A stretch of 64,000 nucleotides of DNA, taken from contig NC_051130.1 of the NCBI RefSeq assembly GCF_014839805.1, positions 3,658,001 to 3,722,000 of the forward strand, written 5' to 3'. The position numbers and the translations under genes are program-made. Positions 47,960-58,800 of the stretch are shown here, piece after piece. Position 1 is the first letter of the stretch. Each line of letters begins with the position of its first letter. The notes below the pieces were generated by a model that saw only the letters and a program-made list of their open reading frames with translations, had not been told where the DNA came from and made no database searches. The DNA is from Manduca sexta (lineage: Eukaryota; Arthropoda; Insecta; Lepidoptera; Sphingidae).

Positions 47960-49370
47960 TTTAATTAAATAAAATATACTTTATAACCAATAAAGCATGT
48001 TCCAAACCAACGTGCTACGATATTATCAAAGAGAATTATAATATATATGGATATTATTGTCAAATAAATGTCAGTTGACATTTGACATATGTCACTTATG
48101 AAACAATGACTAAATCAATGGACTAATATAAAATTGTTGTTAAAGATGAGCCAGTACTCAACCAGTTAAGGAGTAAAACTAGGCGTTATAATAAAATAAT
48201 TTACTCACATACGACGAAAAATAAAAAATCTCAACTGACAACTAAGAACATAAAAAAACATTACATTGACGGATCGAAATTCAAAAATGAGAGGACCCAA
48301 GAGTTAAAACTAAACCATATTTTACCAAAAAGGATTTGCGTCGCCAACACTGCAAAATGAATTGAGAATATTGAGCGACGTGATTGGAATCCTACACCAA
48401 ATACATATTTCTTTACATTTTGAGAAGATATGCATAAACCACACGTTTAATTAACGCGAGTAAAGATAACTGTTTTCCAACAATATTCCCGATAAGTAAA
48501 ATAGTAATGATTATTATACTTCACCTTATAGTAATATTACTTTAATATATTGCTATGAATAAAATTAGAATTGTTACATAAAAGAATAGATAAACATAAA
48601 AGAAACAACATAAAGATGAAATGTAAGATATATTTTTACAATTGGCGGTCTTATGTTTCGAGCAACCTTTGCATGCACGGAAATAGATACATAATCATAT
48701 TGTTGTTATTGCAAATAATTATTATAATTGATTATCTTAACCACCATCTTTACGCTCATTGATTTTAGTTTGCTGAAACATGGTTATGTTTCTCGATCAA
48801 AGAGCATAATAATAAAATAAAATAAAACCAACCAAATAATTGCTGACTACGCTATCTTATTCCATTTATCATGTATTAAGTAAATATGTTAATCTGTAAC
48901 TTAAATTTTTAGCAAGGAATAGTGCAACATACAAATATAGATCAAACACAACTGGATGTTTGTCACAACAGGTACTGCTTTCTTTAACAATTGTTACTTA
49001 TAAATCAGTTTCAGTTTGTTTGTTTATATTATGGTTTGTTATATTTATATTATGGTAGAAGCTAACCCTTTTCGTATTTGATCTTTTTGGGCTTGTTTGT
49101 CTCTCTTTTAATTCTTCGATGTCGATACAAAATTTTCGGTACTAGCATATCACTATTGTAAGGGGCGGAGTCGGCGCCATTTTATGCATTAAATGTGCCG
49201 CATGTCACGTGACCATATTACCCATCCTCTATACTCTTTAATCATTGTTATGAAAGCTAAGTTTTTTTTTTCTTTTTTTTTTTTTTTGGTTTGATTTACT
49301 CCTTAAGGAGAAGGCAAAGGCTCTCAGCCATTCAGCCTAGTCTGTCTTCTTTTATACTCCTTCTTTATTA
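47960..49370. other. AATF-ORC1 intergenic, left part
   Basis: This is the AATF upstream region plus AT-rich spacer. There is a T-rich run at 49261-49288. No gene or element is recognised. Confidence 0.4.
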
Positions 49371-49593
49371 AAGGCCGGAGCCATATCTGTAATATTCTTG
49401 AATTATAAGACGAAAGTCATGTTTGCAACGTTCCCAATTATAAGGCTGAAGCCATGTCTGAAATATTCTCAATTATAGGGCCGAAGCCATATCTGATATA
49501 GTCACAATTCTAAGGCCGAGGCCATGTCTGAAATAGTCTCAATTATAAGGCCGAAGCCATGTCTGCAATATTCCCAATTATAAGGCCGAAGCC
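49371..49593 (+). repeat. 35-bp tandem repeat, about 6.3 units
   Basis: Units start at 49371, 49407, 49442, 49477, 49512, 49547 and 49582. The consensus begins AAGGCCGAAGCCATGTCTG and continues AAATATTCTCAATTAT. Spacing is 35 bp apart from one 36-bp unit. T-rich sequence flanks it on both sides. Confidence 0.85.
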
Positions 49594-49833
49594 TTTTTTT
49601 TTCTTTTTTAATGGCTTAAACACTGGGTTGCTGTGCTACGCCAAAAAAGCTAAGTTTAGACTGGTAAATTCTCTCAGCAATACATTCCTTATAATTCTAT
49701 AAATATGTGACTCGCCACAAATTCTATTACCTTCAAATTTAGAAGTTAGCTTTCCGTAATTATTAACACGATAAAATTCCTTTAACTTAGTACTATGTGT
49801 AATAAATACGTACAGGCCGTTCCGTCTCCTTTA

Positions 49834-50190
49834 GGTGGTAGCTCAAGGTCCATTTTCATACATTTTGTTTCGGCTTTAATCTGGGTAACTAAACAAGTAT
49901 TGGCAAGTAAAGAATTTAAATTCACGTCTAGTTAGTGATTAGTTCTCGCAGTTGAAGAAAAATGTAAAAATAATTAATAATCATGGATATTTCGGCCTTT
50001 AAAATTTAATATGACGAAATTTTAAAGGCCGAAATATCCATGATTATTAATTATTTTTACATTTTTCTTCAACTGCGAGAACTAATCACTAACTAGACGT
50101 GAATTTAAATTCTTTACTTGCCAATACTTGTTTAGTTACCCAGATTAAAGCCGAAACAAAATGTATGAAAATGGACCTTGAGCTACCACC
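49834..50190. mobile_element. TTAA-flanked palindromic MITE, copy A (full length)
   Basis: A 357-bp near-perfect palindrome centred at about 50012; the two arms (GGTGGTAGCTCAAGGTCCAT inwards) are almost identical when inverted, down to the centre (AATATGACG). Flanks are TTTA at 49830-49833 and TTAA at 50191-50194, a TTAA duplication with one base changed. It is the only copy with both arms whole. It lies about 300 bp upstream of the ORC1 start codon and could form a hairpin in DNA or RNA. Confidence 0.9.
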
Positions 50191-50485
50191 TTAAGAACTA
50201 GTATTCGGTGTGACAATAATAATATATCGATACCTACTATCCACATGTTTAAAAATATCATCGAAAATAAAAATCAAAATTATACGAAATAATGAGAGAA
50301 TCGATTTTCATCCCTTTACATAATATTTGGCGGGAATGTTTGACATTTTACGCGTTGTTAACTGTCAAATGTTTCTCAAACTCTTTGACGCAAAGTTGAC
50401 GTTTATAAATTTTGAAACGTTTGTACGTTTTAAAATAGCCTAAAACAATTTAAAATTAACTTGCTATATTTACAAAAATAACACA

Positions 50486-53400
50486 ATGACGCGTAGGAGA
50501 ACGGCGGCATCTAAAGCAGTAACGTGGCTCAGTGAAGAAATACATGATTCCAGTACTGTCTCAAATTCATTTCATTATTACGAGTAAGTACATTCAAATA
50601 AATATAAATGTGTGAACTTTGTAATCATAAATGAATTATTACCACTTTTCTTTCTTAATTTTCATATTACAGGTTTTGCTCGTAGCTGCAACCGCTTCAA
50701 AGACTTCTTTCAATTAAAGAAACAACTCAAACATTTTAATTTAATATATTTGTAAAATTCCAATACTTTAAAATAACGTCTTAATACTATTTTTGTTAGG
50801 AATTACATTAAAGGATTTACCATTCCACAGAAAATTCAAATTCGGTAACATAATTGGACAAATTGGAGACTATGTGCTCATATCTAATGCTGATGCTGCG
50901 GAACCGGACACAGAGGCCGGCTGTGACGCTGCCCGGATTGTAGCTTTGTATGAAGATAGCTCTAACAAGAACGATCCATTTAGAGCAAAAGTGGTTTGGT
51001 ACACGCGACCAAGTGACTTGCCCAACTGGTGCTTTCAGTATACAGAGCCTATCAGCTTCCTTGAGACTGAAGTATGTATATATGTCTGCAGTTACTAAAT
51101 TAATTTATTATTAATTTTAATTTTATTAAATAAGAAATGATATTGCTTGACTGCTTATTTATTTCAAAACTCCATTAATGCTGCTCATTATGATGCCACT
51201 ATATTGATCCAATTTATTTCTTTTAGGTAATAGAGGACCATCGCCCATTTAACACCAATGTATCAATAGAAACTTTCTTTAAAAAATGTTTTATTAACCT
51301 TACATTCACAAAAGACTGGGATGAAAACAATAAACCTCTTCACTATATTTGCCGATACCGTCTTATGTCTTTAAGTAAAAGGAAAACATTGTTTGAGCCA
51401 GTTTTAGAACAAGAGAGGAGAGCTCTGGCACTTTTAAGTACACCTGCCAAAAATACCGCATTACCAAAAGCCAGAACACCTAAAACCCCAAATAGCTTAA
51501 TAAAAAGAATGAGTAAGGTATCTCTATCAGAGCAAAAAAACTGGAGTATATCCAAGAATGATGGTACAAAACTCCTGCTCAAAAGAGCCATACTGGCTGA
51601 TAAAAATGAAAAAGACTCGCCAAAAAAAAATACGCCGAAAGATATCCTGAAATTAGATAGTACACCAAAATCTGCTCTGGAAACACCAAAGAGTTCGAAG
51701 AAACTTAGCAAAGCTAATATAGAAGATGTGCTGTCTATGGAATTGCAAGAGCATTCTGATGAAGAACTGCCAACATTGATTATACGACAGCATGTACCTA
51801 CCACACCGAAACGCAAACAGTCTGTAACAAAGACTGATTCAGATACTCCTAAAAGAACATTGCTATTTGATGATGAGGAAAAAGCTTATGCTACTAGATC
51901 TGGTCGCGTTACGAAGAATCCTGTTAATTATATGGAACAGGAAGTGTCCCCCATTAAAAGTACTCCGAAAAGAGTTCCACGCAAGGTATCAGAAAGTGAT
52001 GACGATTTCAAACCTGGACCAAAGACTCCTAAAACCCCTAGAACGCCCAGAACTCCCAGAGGAACAAATACACCAAAACGTAGCGTTACAAAGAGGATAT
52101 TGACAAGCCAGTTAACGCCTACCTTACGTGCTAGAGCACATTCAGTTGATAATATTGATGGTAAGTGGTAACCCATGGATAATTCTTTTTTATGGAATAA
52201 TGTTTCTTTTTGGACTAATCATATTTTTTTTCCAGAAAATGCGAAAGAGAATAAGTCTTTACCAGGTCGCGAAAATCAAATGGATGAGATTCTTTCGTTT
52301 GTAAGAACAAAGTTGCTAGATGGATCAAGTGGGTAAGGGAGAGTCTATTATATTTTATACTACATTTCATACAATAATTATTACTTCATACTATAGTAAA
52401 TAATATACTTCTAATTAAGGCTACTCCAATATTGATCTGCTTTCACTAAATGCATGGTGGACTAAGACTTAGTATAAACATTAGAAATTCACTCTAAGCC
52501 AACATAATAATCCATGGCTCATATTAAGGCTCCACAAAAACTTTGTCAGTTTAATTTTGTATCGAGCCCTGCAGTCTACACTGGGGGAAACTTGCAAATG
52601 GGATATTGGATTCTCCCAGCTTAGCAACTGCAGGGACCTGAAAGAAAGTTGGAAAGAAATAGGGGACGCATGTATGGGGGAAGGAGAAGGAACCCTCTTA
52701 GGATGGGAGAAGAGGTCAAGAAATATTCATGACCTCCTCATAGGCCTCAATGTGAATTGGCAACCATGAGTTATAAATACCTAACTGTGTGCCTAAGGCC
52801 GCGACAAATGTCCTGCCGCGCATTCGGTGTCTAGACAGAGTGCACAAGAATTGCCTCAGGGGGAAACTGCGATCTACCTGACCCCAAGGTTCCATGTAAT
52901 AAACAATAATCTGTTTTCAGTTGTATGTACATATCAGGGGTGCCAGGGACAGGAAAAACTGCAACAGTATGTTCAGCTTTACGAATCCTTAAGGAAGAGG
53001 TGGATCTCCCTGATTTCCAACTGGTTGAAGTGAATGGCATGAGGATTGCAGAACCTAGGCAAGCTTACGTGCAAATATACAAACAGCTTACGGGTTAGTT
53101 TACAAAATATATGTAAAGTGGAATTGATTATTTTAAATGTTAAGCCAACAAATGTTTATACCCGTTTTATTATTATAGCACCATAATCAAACTTGTGTTA
53201 TATATAAGTTTTATTTGAGCCAGTGATCACATTAACTAATGAATCTCCAAGAAATATAATATACTAAAAAATTAAGAGAGCAGACACAGGAAAAATTATC
53301 AAAAAAATGACAATTTAAGAAAATGAAATCATAACTCATAAATGAGAAATGCATAGTATTAAATTATCAATAATGAATAAGTTTTGGATGTTCTATTAAC

Positions 53401-55454
53401 ATTAAATATTTATTATGACAGGGAAGACAGTGGTGTGGGAGCAAGCATGTTCCTTATTAGAAAAACGATTTACAAACCCTGGACCTAGAAGAACACCAAC
53501 TGTACTATTAGTGGATGAGGTAACATTTTTACCATTATTTCTTGTAAAAACATTCTAAACACATAGTTAACACTAGTTAAGTTGCAGCTCTGTCTGTATA
53601 AAAAGCCTTTCCCAGAGATGTCACCTGATCTACATTACTTTCAAAATTCATTCAAATTCATAACACTAACAATATCTTCATAAATTTGCGCTTATAAGTA
53701 GAATATAATTTTCCCTCCACTTTGTAACCCAAAACATGTTTCAGTTGGACGCCCTATGTACGCGGAGACAAGACGTCCTATATAGTATAATGGAGTGGGC
53801 GGCACATAACACAGCACTACTCACAGTGTTAGCTGTCGCCAACACCATGGACCTCCCTGAGCGAGCGCTGGCATCACGCGTTGCCTCACGACTTGGACTC
53901 ACGCGACTCACGTTCCCACCCTACACGCACACACAGCTGCAACGGATTGTAGCGACGAGACTCGCCGATGCAAATGTTACTGCTGATGCGGTACAGTTGA
54001 TTGCAAGGTATTGTAACTGTTATAAATTGATTATCGGCTGCTTTCAATAAACCAATTATAATAAGTCATTTGTAAGGATGTAAAATAAAACGTTATTCTG
54101 ATTGGTAAATTTTAACGATGGTGCGAAAAAAAGCGATTAGGATAATTTATTAAAAACTACGGTAAATACTTGTTACACAAATGCAGACATTGAAATGTCC
54201 CGAAAAGTAATTTATCTGAAATGTATTTAAAAAATTTCATAAATATTTTTATTTCTCTGGGGTTTCACAATCAATGCAGGTTTTTATTATGTAACTGAAT
54301 AACGAGGCAGGCTTTGCCTGACTTTTTATTATGTAACTGAATAACGAGGCAGGCTTTGCCTGGCTTTTTATTATGTAACTGAATAACGAGGCAGGCTTTG
54401 CCTGGCTTTTTATTATGTAACTGAATAACGAGGCAGGCTTTGCCTGGCTTTTTATTATGTAACTGAATAACGAGGCAGGCTTTGCCTGGCTGTTAGCAAC
54501 ACAACTACCCACAATTTCAATCTATAAAGCACTGCACAAATTATACTCATCAGGCCAAGTAATTACACTAGCTATAATGTTCTTAAAATATTAGTTGCAC
54601 TTGTAAACTTGCAAAATCTTTATGCTGGAGATTTATAAAAAAATCCTTAAATTCTTTTTCTGCCTATGTTATTCATGTTTGCTTCTGCTTCAAAATATCT
54701 TTAAAAAATTCAGGAAAGTAGCCGCAGTGTCAGGCGACGCTCGACGCGCGTTAGCTCTTTGTGCCCGTGCTCTGGAACTTGCGGGGCCTGAGGGAGCAGG
54801 ACTGAAGGAGGTACAACAGGCTCTAGGAGAAGCAGCGTCCAGTGCTGCTGTAAGAGCAATAAGGAATTGTTCTCCAGCTGAACGACTTATGCTCAGGGCT
54901 GTTGCTGCAGAGGTAATCTGAATATAACGGTCATAATTTATTGAGATTATTTCATTGTAGATCTAGTGCAAACTAAACCAATGGTAAAATTATGCCTAAA
55001 TAACACTAAGTAATGTAAGCAGTGTAACTATTTATCCAAGAATAGAAAAAAATCTAGGCCGTTTATATTTTTTACTTTGCAAAAATACAATGATACCAGA
55101 GTAATTCTGTATTGCTGTGTGTGTTTTCTTTATACACTTGATTTACAATTGTTACTGAGCCCATTAAAATTTTGTATATTTAATTTTAATCTACAGGTTG
55201 AACGGACAGGCTCAGACGAAACAACATTATCTCGGGCGCTATCTACTGCAGCGGCCATCGTAGCTCTCGACGGTCGCCCCTATAAGTCCGCCGCCCACAT
55301 CCGCGCCCCCACCCCTTCTCAAGCACAGGCAATATGCACCCGTCTGGCAGCAATCAGATTATTACTGTTGGAACCCAAACCCGCTGAACCCAGGCTCCTG
55401 CTCAACGTTAGCGCCGATGATGTACATTACGCCACCAGGCAGATTACTGTGTGA
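50486..55454 (+). CDS. ORC1: Origin recognition complex subunit 1
   Basis: The largest ORC subunit; binds origins with ATP and loads MCM in G1. Exons: 50486-50583, 50800-51071, 51227-52160, 52236-52332, 52921-53093, 53422-53519, 53745-54007, 54714-54912, 55197-55454; about 797 residues. Exons 2-3 hold a BAH domain ([33 protein letters not shown]). Most of exon 3 is a basic disordered linker with many Ser/Thr-Pro sites ([14 protein letters not shown]), likely CDK targets. Exons 4-9 hold the AAA+ ATPase: [12 protein letters not shown] (Walker A), [26 protein letters not shown] (Walker B across exons 6/7), [23 protein letters not shown] (sensor 1/Arg finger region), VSGDARRAL (sensor 2), then a winged helix ending [13 protein letters not shown]. 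Exons 2-9 join in phase. Exon 1 ([20 protein letters not shown]) does not join exon 2 in phase; see findings. Confidence 0.95.
54281..54490 (+). repeat. 42-bp minisatellite, 5 units, in ORC1 intron 7
   Basis: Five head-to-tail units of exactly 42 bp, each TTTTTATTATGTAACTGAAT, AACGAGGCAGGCTTTGCCTG and GC (first unit AC). Each unit contains a small hairpin, GGCAGGC-TTT-GCCTGGC. A minus-strand frame runs through all five, but it is a by-product of a unit length divisible by three. Confidence 0.95.
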
Positions 55455-55669
55455 TTAGTCGATTGTTTTTTGAATTAGTCGATTTTATAAATTATCGATT
55501 AAATTTTCACGTACATTCCTAATCTTATACTCGTACAGAGATATTTGTACTACACAAGTCGTTGATACGGCTAGGCTGTGACTATCTTATCTAATCCTTG
55601 ATGTTCTGTTGAGTGGTCTGCCTTATTTTTACAAATATTGAAGGGTTGTCTGGTAAAAAATGTGTTTGG

Positions 55670-55675
55670 AATAAA
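55670..55675 (+). terminator. Probable ORC1 poly(A) signal
   Basis: AATAAA 215 bp after the ORC1 stop codon, the first such hexamer downstream, between the convergent ORC1 and BBS2 genes. Confidence 0.5.
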
Positions 55676-55868
55676 TGGACTTATTTTTTGTAATGAAATA
55701 TCAGAATATTGTGCTCGAAAATGTTCTGTAATTTAATATGTTTTGAAAGTGGATAAATAAATACAGTAAACAATAATGATTTATGTGTTCAAGTATAAAT
55801 AATGGTGTAATTTAGAAATATTAACGACTGACTATTTTTTTTTAAATAAAGTATTGAATATTAAATAT

Positions 55869-58800
55869 CTATGAGTCGCCATGTTGAAGTATTTTCACAA
55901 GTGCTTCAACGTTATTGTCTCGAACTGCTTTCCGGCTTGCCGCTACTGCTGCTTTGCTGAATTTCCCAACTAAAAAATAAATAAAGTTAAATAAATTAGA
56001 ACTGGTTACTTGGTTTATCGTCTACGCTAATACATTTATTTTTGCTTATAAAAAAGACCAACTCACCCCTCAATCTAGCTGCTTGTTGCAAAACGGTATG
56101 TAAATTTTTTAGCGAAGACACTGCCTGCTCCTGTGTTGCTCGTCTGACATGACAGCCAGTTAATAATTCTTCGTTGAGCATTACTACTTCTTTATAGCGA
56201 TTAAGCATCTCTTTACTGGAAAAAATAAATCTGGTATTAACAATAATATAATAAATGTAATAAATACCTCTGACCTTTATTTATATTTACTTATGTATAT
56301 TTAATAATAATAATAATATCGGCCTTGATTATACTTGTCCCACTGTTGGGCACGGGCCTCTACTACTGAGAGGGATTAGACCTTAGTCCACCACGCTGGC
56401 CTAGTGCGGATTGGTAGACTTCACACACCCTAGAAAATTCCTATAGAGAATTTTTCAAGTATGCAAGTTTCCTCACGATGTTTTCCTTCACCGTTAAAGC
56501 CTGTGATAATTCACAAAGAATACACGCATAATTTTTTAGAACATTCAGAGGTGTGTGCCCTTGGGATTTGAACCTGCGGACATTTGTCTCGGCAGTCCGT
56601 TCCATAACCAACAAAGCTATCGCCGCTTTGTATATTATTGTATATATATTATATGTATATTTAAATCGAGAATTATTATTTGTAGATACATACTAATCAT
56701 ATGTAGCGGCATCTTGCGCTGCTGGTAATAAAGCTGTTATAAGCTGTGCGCGTTCTGCAGTTTCTGCTGCTAATCGAGACCTTATTTCTCCTATTTGAGA
56801 TGCATTTTCCATTTCTTCGCGCAACTTAGTTTCTGCTTCTGGGAAACTTGCAATTGACTGTAGGATTATCTTATGATAATTATCAAATAACTTTCTCTGT
56901 GCATTTAACATTTCACATTTCGATAATTCATGATTATTATCATGAATTATCGAAAAAAAGTAAACGACAAATATAGTCGATTATCTAATGGACACCCCTA
57001 AAAAAATGGCAGCGCGTCATTTACGCCGGCGTGCATAGCTGTCAAAAATCGTTTTCGAGTAAGGTTTTGTTTTACGTGTACCGTTTGATAATAAACCCCA
57101 CAATGGTAGAAAACAATGAAATTGAGCTTTCCGAAGCTGAGGCTGAACAATACGATCGTCAAATCCGTCTATGGGGATTAGAATCTCAAAAAAGATTACG
57201 TGCATCTAAAGTTTTAATCATCGGCCTATCTGGGCTTGGCGCCGAAGTTGCGAAAAACGTGATTCTCTCAGGAGTGAAGAGTGTTTGCTTGCTCGACAAT
57301 GAAAAGCTAAGAGAAACCGACCTTTACTCTCAGTTCCTCGCACCTCCGGATAAAATTGGCGAAAACAGAGCGGAAGCATCGTTGCAAAGAGCTAAAGCAC
57401 TAAATCCTATGGTCGATATAACTGCGACGACGAAAGGTGTAGACGAGCTTCCAGACAGTTTTTTCACAGAGTTCGATATCGTCTGTGCCACGGGGCTAAA
57501 GCAAGAGCAATTGGAACGTATCAACAACGCCTGCAGAGACAGCAACAAGAAATTCTTATGCGGCGATGTTTGGGGTATGTACGGCTACATGTTTGCCGAT
57601 CTTGTAGACCACGAATACTCTGAAGAGATTGTGCAACACAAAGCGGTGAAACGCGGACCAGACGATACAGAGAAAAACGCGAGAGAAACCGTGAGTATAA
57701 CAGTGAAACGTCGCGCTATTTACGTGCCGCTGCAAAATGCGCTTTCCGCTGACTGGTCGAAACCAGAGCTGAGGTCGAGATTACGTCGCGGAGATCCCTC
57801 ATACTTTGTCATGAAGATCCTGCTTCGCTTCAGAGACGAGTACAACAGGAACCCAGATCCAGTGAAAAGGAAAGCTGACACAGCCATACTGTTACGAATG
57901 AGGGACGAACTTGTGAAGGAGTTGTCACTTCCTGCAGGGTTTGTGAGTGATGCACTACTGTATGATGTATTTGGAACGGTGTCGGGTGCTGCAGCGGTCA
58001 TCGGAGGAGTAATTGGTCAAGAAGTAGTAAAGGCAGTGAGCCAAAGAGAGCCTCCACATAATAACATGTTCTTTTTCAATCCCGTCAAGTGTGTGGGTTT
58101 TGTTGAACTCTATGGTCAGTGATTAATGTAAACAATTTTTAAATGGAAGTATAATTATTTAAGAGTAACTTGGTTTTTACTTTATATTCTGCCCTGTTAA
58201 TTAAAATTATCTTTATGGAATTTTACAGTTAATTCGTTTTTGATTAAATTCTTACCTACATAGGGCTGATTTTGTGTTGTGAACTAGAAATAGGTTACAT
58301 AAGTTTTTTTATATCTATGAACATGATACAAATAATTGAGGGTAGGTTATAAATAAAGAAAACAACAGGAACAAAGATTATTTTGTAGGTCTGTTAGGTA
58401 TTTTGTTGTCTTCAATAGCTTATATTTTTGTAGTTATAAGCATTACTACAAAACTGCTACTTCAGATGAAGTTGCTGCAGTTTTATGATTGGGCTGAACC
58501 ATTTATGAATAGACAAACTGAGATTAATGTCATCTACCTTAATGTTATTGTACTGAAGTACATAATACCTTAATATGTTTTAGAGAGTACTGTTTTCAAG
58601 TTGGCTATTTATATATGTGAGGAGCAAAAAATAAAAGTCCTCAATTTCAACAATTTTGAATAAATAGTTTGTTTAACAGAAACAACTAAGTTACCGCGTG
58701 AGGCCAATGGTGTAAGTGTGAGGCTTTGGATGGTTGCATAGTGCACCACTCCCCCTGCAAACCTGCCACTGGCTATATGTCTGATTACGACTGAATGACA

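Noticed and set aside
51343..51816. 157-residue minus-strand frame opposite ORC1 exon 3
   Set aside because: Shadow of the ORC1 coding strand; Ser/Phe-rich complement of Lys/Glu codons.
52557..52769. 70-residue frame in ORC1 intron 4 ([20 protein letters not shown])
   Set aside because: It lies between two in-phase ORC1 exons and has no known domain. It may be transposon debris, but I cannot support a gene.
54249..54512. 87-residue minus-strand frame of repeating [14 protein letters not shown]
   Set aside because: It is only the 42-bp minisatellite read in an open frame (unit divisible by three), within an ORC1 intron.
55869..56911. Separate small coiled-coil gene divergent from SAE1 (starting MLNAQRKLF)
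   Set aside because: The sequence matches the BBS2 C-terminus, and a CAG acceptor at 56858 joins it in phase to the exon ending at 59251. The apparent start codon is intronic.
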